Below, in pieces: positions 18,831-28,047 of a stretch of DNA of 64,000 nt. Made by a program: the position numbers and the translations under genes. Location: assembly GCF_014696825.1 (NCBI RefSeq), contig NZ_JACJQU010000014.1:1-64000 (forward strand), in the 5' to 3' direction. The DNA comes from Anabaena sphaerica FACHB-251. Its GTDB lineage: Bacteria > Cyanobacteriota > Cyanobacteriia > Cyanobacteriales > Nostocaceae. The notes beneath the pieces are model-generated. The model was not told where the DNA came from, made no database searches, and saw only the letters and a list, made by a program, of their open reading frames with translations. Position 1 is the first letter of the stretch. Each line of letters starts with the position of its first letter.

Positions 18831-19580
18831 TTATTTTGTGATTTCGGATTTTTCGGATTTTTCGGATTTTTCGGATTTTTCGGTTTCTTCTGTTTTTAGT
18901 TCTAGTTCTGTACGTTTGGAAAAGCCCCAGGTTAAGATGATGGCGATCGCACTAACCATGAGCCATTGGGGTGGGACTAAATCTTCGTTGATGACTCTTA
19001 ATAGCAAGCGTAAACCCACAAAAGCTACAGTGATATAACCTGCGTCTTCTAAATTTGCATATTCATCTAACCAGCGAATAAATAACCCGGCCATAAATCT
19101 CAGGGTGACGATACCGATGGTAGTGCCGGTAATTACCAACCATGTTTCCTGAGAAACGGCGATCGCTGTGGTGACGCTATCTAAGGAAAAGGCTAAATCT
19201 GTAAAGGCTATGACAGGTATAGCTTGCCACAGAGAATTAAACCGGGGTCCGTGATGGTGGTTGTCTTCGTCTTCTTGTGATGCAAAGTGTTGGAATACTA
19301 GCCACAATAGGTAAGCAGCGCCCAATAGTTCAAATTGCCAGAATTTTTGTACCCAGGTGGCTGTCAGCAGTAGGGTAATTCGTAGCACATAGGCAAAGAC
19401 TAAACCAATGTTTAGTGCCTGATTTTCTAGTTTTTTGTCTTCTAGTCCTTGGGCGATCGCAGCGAGGGCGATCGCGTTATCCGCTGATAGCACAGCCTCT
19501 AAAAATACTAAGATTAATAAGACTATAGAGGCTTCTATGCTGAAATGAAAGTTTAGGTAGTTAAAAATTTGGTCTAGCAT
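18831..19580 (-). CDS. TerC/Alx-family integral membrane protein
   Basis: 249 residues with seven or so hydrophobic helices. Typical TerC marks are LEAVLSADNAIALAAI near the N-terminus (the Asp-Asn pair in a membrane helix) and the repeat-related FTDLAFSLDSVTTAIAVS in the middle. The family is linked to metal (Mn) efflux or tellurium resistance and to assembly of thylakoid membranes in plants. The C-terminus ends in EKS tripeptides encoded by a 9-bp tandem repeat, so the tail appears to be a repeat tract captured by the reading frame. It is convergent with ndk. Confidence 0.9.
   Translation of the reverse strand: MLDQIFNYLNFHFSIEASIVLLILVFLEAVLSADNAIALAAIAQGLEDKKLENQALNIGLVFAYVLRITLLLTATWVQKFWQFELLGAAYLLWLVFQHFASQEDEDNHHHGPRFNSLWQAIPVIAFTDLAFSLDSVTTAIAVSQETWLVITGTTIGIVTLRFMAGLFIRWLDEYANLEDAGYITVAFVGLRLLLRVINEDLVPPQWLMVSAIAIILTWGFSKRTELELKTEETEKSEKSEKSEKSEITK
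18842..18884. repeat. 9-bp tandem repeat inside the terC 3' end
   Basis: About four and a half copies of CGGATTTTT. Read leftwards it encodes Glu-Lys-Ser tripeptides of the TerC C-terminal tail. Confidence 0.93.
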
Positions 19581-19904
19581 TCCAATTTCTCAGACAGGGA
19601 AAATTTTAAATTAACAGGGACGGGGATTCTTATTATAGAAAATGCAATAAATTTCTACTTTTATCCAGTTTAACGCGGTTCTGGTAGATTTTGATGGTGT
19701 TGTCATTTAGGTTTTTGGAAAAAATTGGTATAAAACAAGACTGTCATTACTATGAAATTAGTCATGCCAACTAACTTGACAAAGTATATTAAAAAGCTGT
19801 TATTTGTATAATATTGAAAAAATTTGAAATAAAAGCTTGGTCCTATGTCTGATACATCAAACCCACCTTATGAGTACATTGAAGGTGGGGACTTCCGCAA
19901 ATTG
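19581..19904. other. 324-bp gap, AT-rich
   Basis: Lies upstream of terC and downstream of the 140-residue gene. It holds a 30-codon open frame on the plus strand (ATG 19845, stop 19935-19937) that runs antisense into the end of the next gene; coding status is unknown. Nothing else was recognised. Confidence 0.5.
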
Positions 19905-20327
19905 TTAAAACAACTTTTCCAACAACCTATTTGCTAACTCAAGTAAATCAATATCACAAACATGAAGACGACGAACTAAAATATCTCTGACAGCAGATGT
20001 TTTTTCATCTTCTCTAGAAATCCTCAAACATTCTTCCAAATCTACTGCTAAATCAAACAGGGGCTGATCTTTTAAATTCTGCCTGATTTTCACCGCTACA
20101 TCATCATTACTAACCAAAAATTCTTTAATAGAATCTAATAAGGAATCACCTAATATTGCATCATTATCCCACGTTTCTAGCCAATCTCCATCTGCATCTT
20201 CAACATAAAGATGAACATAATTTACCCCATATTCTAACCAATCTTGTTGCATTCTGCGGGCTGCTGCTAAAATTTCAGCAAATTCATCTACTTGAGTAAT
20301 GCTGTTCATTTCTTTTTGGTTAAGCAT
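19905..20327 (-). CDS. acidic hypothetical protein
   Basis: 140 residues, or 134 from the second Met (MNSITQVDEF). Strongly acidic and helical with no membrane segment; the middle reads YVEDADGDWLETWDNDAIL. I do not recognise a family. It lies 66 bp downstream of the 230-residue gene on the same strand, so the two are probably co-transcribed. The basic/acidic contrast with its partner would suit a toxin and its immunity or antitoxin protein, but this is inference only. Confidence 0.65.
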   Translation of the reverse strand: MLNQKEMNSITQVDEFAEILAAARRMQQDWLEYGVNYVHLYVEDADGDWLETWDNDAILGDSLLDSIKEFLVSNDDVAVKIRQNLKDQPLFDLAVDLEECLRISREDEKTSAVRDILVRRLHVCDIDLLELANRLLEKLF

Positions 20328-20393
20328 AAATGCTGTCGTAAGCAGGTAACGATGTAGGCAAGGACTCAGGTGTTCAATATCGAAAATTTGAGT

Positions 20394-21086
20394 TCAGGAA
20401 AAGTTGATATACTTTCCTTGGGGAAGATGATCACTGTTATACAGCGCCACATTTACTAACTGGTTGATAAAATCATTCTCACCGGGGTTGTAACTTAAGA
20501 ACAATCCTCTTTCTATTTCCCACATTTGCAGTGCATTTTGCCACTTTTCATATTTTTGGCCATGAAATTCTTTGCTAACACTGGTAATTTGAATACAAAG
20601 TGGTTTCTGTTGATGATTACTGATGATTAAATCTGTTGCCATAGAAAGGTCGGCAATATAACGCTGCCAAAAACTACCTTCACGACGAACAACATCTTGA
20701 GCTATTAATTTAATAATATCATCATCAAACTGATTAAACTCGCCTGCCATCATTTTTTTCTTCCAAATATAAAATTTGGCATCTGTTGAGTTTATCCACT
20801 TAGGAAATAAATAACCATACCAATACCTTTCATTGGCCGTCATTTGCTCAAATTTTGCTTGTCGTGCTGCTTGGGAAGGTAATGATTGAATTATCAACCA
20901 AATTGTAGAGTCTGTAATTACCTCTAAGAGAAAGCCAAGGACAAATGGTTTAGCAGTCAGGGAACCAGGGCGAGTATATTTTACCCAACGATTGATCTCA
21001 TTTAATCTTTTCGCTAACTGAGGATCTATCGTTGAGGCTTTTTCGGTTAATGACTTTAGTTTATCCTTTATCTCTTTTGCTTGCAA
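20394..21086 (-). CDS. hypothetical protein with possible PD-(D/E)XK-like core
   Basis: 230 residues, soluble. The N-terminal 60 residues are helical and basic. The C-terminal half contains ATDLIISNHQQKPLCIQITS (about 150-169), which has the order Asp, then a strand with Gln-x-Thr, similar to a restriction-endonuclease-fold core (D...E/Q-x-K), but the usual Lys is Thr. KWQNALQMWEIERGLFLSYN follows as a helix-strand pair. No family recognised. It starts divergently from acs and is followed by the acidic 140-residue gene. Confidence 0.65.
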   Translation of the reverse strand: MQAKEIKDKLKSLTEKASTIDPQLAKRLNEINRWVKYTRPGSLTAKPFVLGFLLEVITDSTIWLIIQSLPSQAARQAKFEQMTANERYWYGYLFPKWINSTDAKFYIWKKKMMAGEFNQFDDDIIKLIAQDVVRREGSFWQRYIADLSMATDLIISNHQQKPLCIQITSVSKEFHGQKYEKWQNALQMWEIERGLFLSYNPGENDFINQLVNVALYNSDHLPQGKYINFS

Positions 21087-21535
21087 ACTACGCCCTACTT
21101 TTCAGTAACTAACGATTTTGTTAAAAACTTATACCTTTTAACAGGAGTATATGAATCATGGTTTAGTGTTAAAATTTGGGTTTAAAAAGAAATTTCATTG
21201 ACAATTTATCCCAAATGTTGTATTTGCCAAAGTTTGAGGATTCGACAACCCTGGTTGTTACCCAGTTAGTTGGTGCAAAATACCTATTAACTCAGTAATA
21301 CACTGTTATCTTACCGTTTGACAAGGTACAAAATGTACAGTTTTTGATTTCCTCAATCACACTTAATATTTTTTCAGCTTTAATCTGTCCTAAGCTGCTC
21401 ATTCTTGCTTACTTGCGATTGGTGTAAACTGAGTAACTTGGATATCTACTCCCAGCTTAACGAAAATCTAAACACTGTTTGTCAAAAGTTTGTTAACAAT
21501 AGTTTTCAGTCACCATATCGTTTACATACATCACC
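21087..21535. promoter_or_regulatory. 449-bp regulatory gap upstream of acs
   Basis: Divergent gap between the 230-residue gene and acs. It contains a near-perfect palindrome GTACAAAATGTAC at 21326-21338, overlapping a TTGACA hexamer at about 21318. This could be an operator-like site, but no good -10 hexamer is placed to make a convincing promoter. No terminator or RNA gene was seen. Confidence 0.35.
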
Positions 21536-23506
21536 ATGTCTCAACCGACTATAGAATCCATCCTACAGGAAAACCGTCTATTTCATCCTCAAAGTAATTT
21601 TTCCCAACAGGCTAATATTAAAAGTCTGGAAGAATATCAGCGGATCTACGATAGAGCTAAGGCTGATCCACAGGCATTTTGGGCAGAATTAGCCGAAACT
21701 GAGTTACATTGGTTCCAAAAATGGGACAATGTGCTAGATTGGCAACCTCCTTTTGCGAAGTGGTTTGTCAATGGCAAGATTAATATTTCTTACAACTGCC
21801 TTGACAGACATCTAACTACTTGGCGTAAAAATAAGGCAGCGTTGATCTGGGAAGGTGAACCAGGAGATTCACGGACGCTAACTTATGCCCAATTGCATCG
21901 AGAAGTTTGTCAGTTTGCTAATGTCCTCAAGCAGTTGGGTGTGAAAAAAGGCGATCGCGTGGGAATATATATGCCGATGATTCCCGAAGCTGCCATTGCC
22001 ATGTTAGCCTGTGCGAGAATAGGCGCACCTCACAGCGTTGTTTTTGGTGGTTTTAGTGCTGAAGCTTTGCGCGATCGCTTGAACGATGCAGAAGCTAAAT
22101 TAGTAGTCACCGCAGATGGTGGTTGGCGTAAAGATGCGATCGTACCTCTGAAAGAACAGGTAGATAAAGCTTTAGCTGATAACGCCGTACCCAGTATAAC
22201 AGATGTGCTAGTTGTCAAACGCACAGGTCAAAAAACCCAGATGGAACCAGGACGAGACCACTGGTGGCACGATTTACAAAAAGGTGTTTCCGCAGATTGT
22301 CCTGCTGAACCAATGGACAGCGAAGATATGCTATTTGTCCTTTATACTTCCGGTAGTACCGGCAAACCAAAGGGCGTTGTGCATACTACAGGCGGTTATA
22401 ACCTATACACCCATCTTACCACCAAATGGATTTTCGACCTCCAGGACACAGATGTATATTGGTGTACTGCTGATGTAGGTTGGATTACTGGACATAGCTA
22501 TATTGTTTATGGTCCCCTTTCCAACGGTGCAACCACTGTCATGTATGAAGGTGCGCCTCGTACTTCTAATCCTGGTTGTTTCTGGGATGTGATTGAAAAA
22601 TACGGCGTAACAATTTTTTATACTGCTCCCACTGCCATCCGCGCTTTTATTAAAATGGGTGAACATTTACCCAATGCCCGGAATCTTTCTTCTTTGCGTT
22701 TACTGGGAACTGTCGGTGAACCTATCAACCCTGAAGCTTGGATGTGGTATCACAAAATCATTGGTGGTGAACGCTGTCCAATTGTGGATACTTGGTGGCA
22801 AACTGAAACAGGTGGGATTATGATCACACCTTTACCTGGTGCAATTCCCACTAAACCCGGTTCTGCAACTCTGCCTTTTCCTGGCATTATTGCAGATATC
22901 GTAGATTTAGACGGTAACACAGTTCCAGAAAATGAAGGTGGTTATTTAGCGGTACGTCATCCTTGGCCGGGAATGATGCGGACTGTCTACGGTGATCCTG
23001 ATCGTTTCCGTCGGACTTATTGGGAACATATTCCGCCCAAAGATGGTAAATATACGTACTTCGCTGGTGATGGTGCGAGAAAGGATGAAGACGGCTATTT
23101 CTGGGTGATGGGGCGTGTGGATGATGTGCTGAATGTCTCTGGACACCGCTTGGGAACAATGGAAGTAGAATCTGCGTTGGTGTCTCATCCGGCGGTGGCT
23201 GAGGCTGCGGTGGTGGGTAAACCTGATGAGTTGAAGGGTGAGGAAGTTGTAGCTTTTGTGACTTTAGAGGGGACTTATCAACCGAGTGAGGAGTTGAGTA
23301 AGGAACTGAAGAAGCACGTTGTTCAAGAAATTGGTGCGATCGCTCGTCCTGGTGAAATCAGGTTTACTGATGCTCTGCCAAAAACGCGATCGGGTAAAAT
23401 TATGCGTCGTTTGTTGCGGAATTTAGCTGCTGGTCAAGAGGTGTCGGGGGATACTTCGACTTTGGAAGACCGCAGTGTTTTGGATAAGTTGCGGGAAGGT
23501 GCATAA
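21536..23506 (+). CDS. acs: acetyl-CoA synthetase (AMP-forming)
   Basis: 656 residues, full length. Activates acetate with ATP and CoA by way of acetyl-AMP. Seen are the N-terminal ACS domain, the P-loop-like [15 protein letters not shown] (A3), the [20 protein letters not shown] block, [10 protein letters not shown] (A5), [20 protein letters not shown] (A7/A8) and the C-terminal [14 protein letters not shown] with the Lys that is acetylated in regulated family members. It is a single gene; a terminator-like hairpin follows at 23561. Confidence 0.96.
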   Translation: MSQPTIESILQENRLFHPQSNFSQQANIKSLEEYQRIYDRAKADPQAFWAELAETELHWFQKWDNVLDWQPPFAKWFVNGKINISYNCLDRHLTTWRKNKAALIWEGEPGDSRTLTYAQLHREVCQFANVLKQLGVKKGDRVGIYMPMIPEAAIAMLACARIGAPHSVVFGGFSAEALRDRLNDAEAKLVVTADGGWRKDAIVPLKEQVDKALADNAVPSITDVLVVKRTGQKTQMEPGRDHWWHDLQKGVSADCPAEPMDSEDMLFVLYTSGSTGKPKGVVHTTGGYNLYTHLTTKWIFDLQDTDVYWCTADVGWITGHSYIVYGPLSNGATTVMYEGAPRTSNPGCFWDVIEKYGVTIFYTAPTAIRAFIKMGEHLPNARNLSSLRLLGTVGEPINPEAWMWYHKIIGGERCPIVDTWWQTETGGIMITPLPGAIPTKPGSATLPFPGIIADIVDLDGNTVPENEGGYLAVRHPWPGMMRTVYGDPDRFRRTYWEHIPPKDGKYTYFAGDGARKDEDGYFWVMGRVDDVLNVSGHRLGTMEVESALVSHPAVAEAAVVGKPDELKGEEVVAFVTLEGTYQPSEELSKELKKHVVQEIGAIARPGEIRFTDALPKTRSGKIMRRLLRNLAAGQEVSGDTSTLEDRSVLDKLREGA

Positions 23507-23560
23507 ACAATTCAAAATTCAAAATTCAGAATTCAAAATGTTTTGAATTAAGAATTTATG

Positions 23561-23591
23561 GGGTAAGTAATGTTGCTTACCCTATTTTATT
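23561..23591 (+). terminator. terminator-like hairpin after acs
   Basis: Perfect 7-bp stem GGGTAAG / CTTACCC (23561-23567 and 23576-23582) with an 8-base loop, followed by the T-rich TATTTTATTT. It lies 55 bp after the acs stop. Confidence 0.7.
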
Positions 23592-23679
23592 TCGCGCAAA
23601 GGCGCTAAGGAGCAAAGATGCAAAGTGTTTTTTGTATTTTGACATCTTAATTTTAAAGTACAAATCAATATCATTTCTT

Positions 23680-25440
23680 TTAAAAGCTAATACCTAGTAG
23701 TTTTCCTTCTTCTCCCTCATCTGTAAGTCTTAATCTGATAAAAGAATCAAAATCAAAATCAAGTGCAAAATCTGAGCGTGGAACTCTATCTGAGTTTAAA
23801 GTACATATATATTGAAATCCACATCTTATGGACTCTCTATCAGCTAGTTCTAAAGCCTGAGCTACTTGTCTATCATCTACACCATCAAAAATTGTACTGT
23901 CATGAATTAATATGCGGGGTGAAGGATCACGTTCTGACCAAATTTGTGCCAGCATTAAGTCATAACAGAATATTTTCATTTTATCTATACCTTCACTACC
24001 ATCACTTCTAATATCTACTCTAAATGTAAAACCATTGTTTTCTACATTAATAATTAATGTTCCAGGAAAGCGATACAGAAATCTAGAATTAGTGCTGAAT
24101 AAATTAATAGCACGTTCAGCTTGCTCGTTACGTTCTTCGCGGTCACGACGTGCGCGTTGTAACAAATGTTCTCTTTCAATTTTTAAGGTACTCTTTTCTT
24201 CTTCAAATTGTTTTAATTCTGCAATACGTTTATTAATTTCATTGAGATTAGCTAGATTATCAAGATAAATTTCTTGTAGCCTTGTATATTCTTCTAAAGC
24301 TCCATGTGTTCTTAGAACGTCCAATAATTCAGCGCGCTGATTAGTTTTTTCTCTAATATAACTTTCTGTAACAGTTATTTCTCTTCTAAGACGTTTTATT
24401 TCAATTGCTAAAAATTCTCTACGATTCTCTATTAGCTGACGATGAAATCCTTCTACTTCTTCCAGCCTTCTAGTCACTAAACCTGGTAATTCAATACCAG
24501 CCTTTTGATATATATTAATAACATCTTCTGGACTTGGTTCATTTTCTGTATCAAGACTGGATTGATAAAATTCAAGTAGTTTCTGATCTGTAATTTTTTT
24601 ATTTGTTGCTGCATGAATTTCTGAAGTTAATCTGTTAACAGTTATTTCTAGTTCATTGTATTGTGGTTCTACTTTAAAAGTATTAAGAGCTTCTTTTCTT
24701 TCGCGTAGTTGTTCCTCTACCTGAACTTTTAAAGCTTCAAGTTCTCCCAAAGAACCAAAAACACTAATTGAAACTCCGGGTTCTGTATCTTTTTTAAGTT
24801 TTTTAATATCTGTTATTAGTTTCTGTCTATCTTTTAAAAGCTGTAACTCTCTTAAATATTCCCAATTAAGACCAAGTAGAAAAGCATTATTAATTTGTGT
24901 ATTCCACCCAGGTTGCTTGGGAAAATACTCAAATGGTTGAGAAAAAGCATCTCTGTTAGGACGTATAAAGTAAGAAATTAAACTTCGGAAAGTAGGAGTA
25001 TATTTTTTATTTTCATCATCAATGGGTAATCCGAATGTTAAATTGCCTAAAACAACTTTCCATTCATCTATACTGAGAACTTTTCTACCTTCTTCTTCTT
25101 TTGGTTGTATAGGCCAGTTAGTAGTATCACCCTCAATTACTACCTCAGACTTATCATCAGTATTTCTTGTAACGATAACAATTTTATTTGCTAATGTAAT
25201 TTCTAAACTAAAAGCCCAACCACGAAGAGTTCTAGAACCCAGTCCTCTCGCTTTTTCAATGTTACCGCCAAGGCAAAAATGAATAATTTCAATTAGAGTA
25301 GATTTACCTAGTCCATTACGTGAATCTCTGATCCCAGATTCTGCTGTACGGTCTGCTAAAACTACATTTAAGCCTGGTCTAAAGTTAACTGTTTTGAATG
25401 ATGGCTGATTACACCTAACAGCATGAATCATCGGTGACAC
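23680..25440 (-). CDS. ABC-3C system ATPase (DUF2326, SMC/RecN-like)
   Basis: 586 residues. An ABC/SMC-type ATPase split by a long coiled coil. The Walker A motif RNGLGKST lies at 41-48 of the N-terminal half. A coiled coil (about 210-445) follows, and the C-terminal half has the Walker B-like RILIHDSTIFDGVDDRQ (509 on) typical of DUF2326. DUF2326 ATPases are known from comparative genomics as the motor/sensor of ABC-three-component conflict systems. It is the last gene of a leftward four-gene operon; its start overlaps the preceding gene's stop by 13 bp. Likely role: DNA- or replication-associated sensing that triggers the partner proteins. Confidence 0.88.
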   Translation of the reverse strand: MSPMIHAVRCNQPSFKTVNFRPGLNVVLADRTAESGIRDSRNGLGKSTLIEIIHFCLGGNIEKARGLGSRTLRGWAFSLEITLANKIVIVTRNTDDKSEVVIEGDTTNWPIQPKEEEGRKVLSIDEWKVVLGNLTFGLPIDDENKKYTPTFRSLISYFIRPNRDAFSQPFEYFPKQPGWNTQINNAFLLGLNWEYLRELQLLKDRQKLITDIKKLKKDTEPGVSISVFGSLGELEALKVQVEEQLRERKEALNTFKVEPQYNELEITVNRLTSEIHAATNKKITDQKLLEFYQSSLDTENEPSPEDVINIYQKAGIELPGLVTRRLEEVEGFHRQLIENRREFLAIEIKRLRREITVTESYIREKTNQRAELLDVLRTHGALEEYTRLQEIYLDNLANLNEINKRIAELKQFEEEKSTLKIEREHLLQRARRDREERNEQAERAINLFSTNSRFLYRFPGTLIINVENNGFTFRVDIRSDGSEGIDKMKIFCYDLMLAQIWSERDPSPRILIHDSTIFDGVDDRQVAQALELADRESIRCGFQYICTLNSDRVPRSDFALDFDFDSFIRLRLTDEGEEGKLLGISF

Positions 25441-25697
25441 CTCCGAAGTAATCCCATTTCCATCTCAATTGCTCCTATAGTGTATAGGAGATCAAGAGTT
25501 AAAACAAAACGCTCAAATGTAGCCACTTCTGGCATAGTATGACAAACACTCCAAAGTGATGAAACTGTTCTAGGGTGGTACAATTGTTCTAGTATTTTAG
25601 CACCTATTCCCAACAAAGAATAACTAGTAGAAATATGTTTTGTGGGCAAAATCATTGGGGAATGATAACTAGAAGCAGTATTTGTTGAATTTGTCAT
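25428..25697 (-). CDS. ABC-3C middle component 6-like protein
   Basis: 89 residues. After a polar leader comes MILPTKHISTSYSLLGIGAKIL, then FERFVLTLDLLYTIGAIEMEMGLLRR. This is the short helical, winged-helix-like pattern I associate with middle component 6 of ABC-three-component systems, which sits between the effector and the DUF2326 ATPase. A Met at about residue 15 would give the more usual length of about 75. It overlaps the upstream gene by 4 bp and the downstream ATPase gene by 13 bp, so translation is probably coupled. Its presence is the strongest context evidence for the ABC-3C assignment. Confidence 0.83.
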   Translation of the reverse strand: MTNSTNTASSYHSPMILPTKHISTSYSLLGIGAKILEQLYHPRTVSSLWSVCHTMPEVATFERFVLTLDLLYTIGAIEMEMGLLRRCHR

Positions 25698-26335
25698 CGC
25701 TCAAATACCTCACATTTCCAAAAAAGATAAGTAATAAGAGCAAGACCTGCTGATATTAGTTTGATGTCTGTACTATTACCACTTGAGAATTTACATAGTG
25801 CATCAAATAAAGCATCTCCAGAAATGCCTTTTGATATTAATCTATCGTATTCTTGGATAAACACCGCTTTCAATCTTTCTGGAAAACTAGAATCACGACT
25901 TGCATAAATGTTAACTAGACTATGAACTTCCCATACTTGAGACATTCCCATATTTAGTGGTAGAAGAACATGATTAGTAAATCTATTTTTTGCAATTTTT
26001 TCTGTTGGATTTGTAAGTGCAAAGTTAGTTTCTGGAGGTGCGGGATTTGCCTGAAAAGTAATCATAGCCTTGATAACTATGTCTAATTCATAAAATGTGA
26101 TACTTGTCATTGCATTAGCAAGTAAATCTGGCTCTATTAGCGAATTTGGTAAAGCATTTAGCTCATTTGTGTATTCATCAATTCTAGTTTTTACTTCTTT
26201 TATCTGCTTTTTTAATTTTATTTTCGGTTTGCTTTCTTCTGTAAGACGCAAATCATCTTCTAATTCTTTCAGTAAACTATAATCCTCTTTTAGATGTTCT
26301 TCTAAATCTTTTTTCCGCTGCTGATGCGAATCCAC
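25694..26335 (-). CDS. ABC-3C C-terminal-domain protein with coiled-coil N-terminus
   Basis: 213 residues in three parts. Residues 1-60 are a charged coiled coil (KKDLEEHLKEDYSLLKELED). A central helical region follows (about 70-150, containing NPTEKIAKNRFTNHVLLPLN). The last 64 residues (ERLKAVFIQEYDRLISKGIS then GDALFDALCKF and a hydrophobic AGLALITYLFWKCEVFE end) resemble the domain that joins effectors to ABC-3C systems. Such proteins usually carry a nuclease, protease, TIR or membrane effector at the N-terminus; none is visible here. The coiled coil matches that of the upstream 236-residue protein. Gap to that gene is 3 bp; overlap with the next is 4 bp. Confidence 0.75.
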   Translation of the reverse strand: MDSHQQRKKDLEEHLKEDYSLLKELEDDLRLTEESKPKIKLKKQIKEVKTRIDEYTNELNALPNSLIEPDLLANAMTSITFYELDIVIKAMITFQANPAPPETNFALTNPTEKIAKNRFTNHVLLPLNMGMSQVWEVHSLVNIYASRDSSFPERLKAVFIQEYDRLISKGISGDALFDALCKFSSGNSTDIKLISAGLALITYLFWKCEVFER

Positions 26336-26338
26336 AAT

Positions 26339-27049
26339 TTACTCTCCTTTCAATCGCATCATCAAGGCTTGCACAGCTTGTTTTAAATTTATTCCTGTTC
26401 CCAGTTCTAGTTCACCTTCATAGTCCAAAATGAAAGGAATAAGAGGTATGGCAACCTTTAATCTGTGCTTAAAATCTAATTCAGGATAATTTATAATTTC
26501 CACTAAAGCTGATTCGCTAGTTGGTAAAGCAGTACCTTCTTGTTGCAATTTAGTTATATTTTGCTGTATCCCTTGTAAAATATTTTGCATTTCTCCTTCT
26601 GTGACTTGGTTAGTTTCTATTGCGTCTAAAACAGTAGAAATCATAACCATTTGAGATTGATCTAACTGCTCAGTGAGGGTTGCAATTATTTTCTGTTCAC
26701 CAGCTTCATAACGAGCTAGTAGTCCTTGACGCAAGTGATTAATGTTTTCATAGATAGCCTTCTGACCAGCATATAATCTATCCAATCTAGTATTCATTTG
26801 TTGTAACTCAATAGCTACATTCTGCATTTGTACAGATGATTCACCAGTTATCTGCGATCGCAATTCATCATATTCTTTCTGATAACGATTAGCAGATTCC
26901 CTCAATTGGTCAATTTCTCGTCTGTACCTAGCCTTACGACGTGGTTCATCTTCGTATCGCAAAGTATCTTCATACTCTTTGAGCAAGTCTTGGTCTTGTC
27001 TAATGTTATCTTCTAAGTGTTGGAGTCTTAAATCGAAGTTGGAGGACAT
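26339..27049 (-). CDS. coiled-coil partner protein, first gene of the ABC-3C-like operon
   Basis: 236 residues. The N-terminal 70 residues (LRLQHLEDNIRQDQDLLKEY, then DEPRRKARYRREIDQLRES) form the charged coiled coil found at the N-terminus of many cyanobacterial STAND and effector-associated proteins and of the next gene's product. A central helical region with MNTRLDRLYAGQKAIYENIN follows. The C-terminus (LDFKHRLKVAIPLIPFILDY then EGELELGTGINLKQA) is a small strand-containing module that I recall from other cyanobacterial conflict-type proteins. No catalytic motif or membrane helix. It leads the operon; the 208-bp AT-rich gap before it must hold the promoter. Confidence 0.75.
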   Translation of the reverse strand: MSSNFDLRLQHLEDNIRQDQDLLKEYEDTLRYEDEPRRKARYRREIDQLRESANRYQKEYDELRSQITGESSVQMQNVAIELQQMNTRLDRLYAGQKAIYENINHLRQGLLARYEAGEQKIIATLTEQLDQSQMVMISTVLDAIETNQVTEGEMQNILQGIQQNITKLQQEGTALPTSESALVEIINYPELDFKHRLKVAIPLIPFILDYEGELELGTGINLKQAVQALMMRLKGE

Positions 27050-27263
27050 TGCTATCTAAATTTATTACTTGCTTAGAATTAAGTATTAGTATATTAGCGT
27101 AATAATGTAGCAATTTAAACAAAAAATAAGTAAAAATTTATTACAACTACAAATTTATAAAAGCTGTTTATAACGTTACAATTCCCCACACAACCTCTGA
27201 GTGCAACTCTCTCAAACAAAAAAAATTACTTATATACAATAAAATATAAATACAACCTTGGTT

Positions 27264-28028
27264 ATGCCTATGACTTCCCTCACAGTATTGACATTACCAG
27301 ACCACACCCAGCTACCAGACTCCGATGGTACATTTGTGAAAAATCTGCAAGAACATCCCCAAAGTATATTAATTACAGACTCAATTAAACCTATTCTCGA
27401 AAAACTGCATCCTGACGGACAATATTGTATAGGTCAAGATTCTGGGATATATTGGCGTTTAACAGATCCACCAGAAAAAGGTGCAGAAGCACCAGATTGG
27501 TTTTATGTACCCAATGTACCACCAACTTTAAACGGTAAAATCCGCCGTTCTTATGTGTTATGGAAAGAATATATTGCACCTTTAATAGTAATTGAATTTG
27601 TCTCTGGTGACGGTGCAGAAGAACGAGATAAAACACCACCATCTCAAGGAAATGAAGGTAAAGTTGGTAAATTTTGGGTTTATGAACAAGCTATCCGTGT
27701 TCCTTATTATGCCATTTATGAAGTAGCAAAAGCACAAGTCGAAGTTTATCATTTAGTGGATAATAATTATCAATTAATGACACCCAATGAACAGGGACAT
27801 TATCCCATTAAACCTTTAGGAGTCGAGTTGGGAATTTGGCAAGGTTTATATCAAAATGCTGATTTACCTTGGTTGCGTTGGTGGGATGAAGCAGGGAATT
27901 TATTGTTAACAGGTGAAGAACGTGCAGCAGTTGAAAAACAAAAGCGGGAAAAACTTGTGGAAAAATTACGCTCCCTTTCTCCTGAACAACTTCATGCTTT
28001 AGGAATTGATCTGGAAATGCTAGAATAA
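27264..28028 (+). CDS. Uma2-family (DUF820) PD-(D/E)XK protein
   Basis: 254 residues from the ATG at 27264; a TTG two codons upstream and an ATG at 27270 are alternatives. A predicted restriction-fold nuclease of unknown target. Seen are EAPDWFYVPNVPPT (the PD motif), LIVIEFVSGDG (second acidic strand), FWVYEQAIRVPYYAIYEV and LPWLRWWDEAGNLLLTGEE. The tail EKQKREKLVEKLRSLSPEQL is a short coiled coil. It is a paralogue of 11056-11781 and divergent from the ABC-3C operon. A short palindrome of the CAGGAT family follows 20 bp after the stop. Confidence 0.88.
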   Translation: MPMTSLTVLTLPDHTQLPDSDGTFVKNLQEHPQSILITDSIKPILEKLHPDGQYCIGQDSGIYWRLTDPPEKGAEAPDWFYVPNVPPTLNGKIRRSYVLWKEYIAPLIVIEFVSGDGAEERDKTPPSQGNEGKVGKFWVYEQAIRVPYYAIYEVAKAQVEVYHLVDNNYQLMTPNEQGHYPIKPLGVELGIWQGLYQNADLPWLRWWDEAGNLLLTGEERAAVEKQKREKLVEKLRSLSPEQLHALGIDLEMLE

Positions 28029-28047
28029 ATACTAATTTTTCAAAAAT

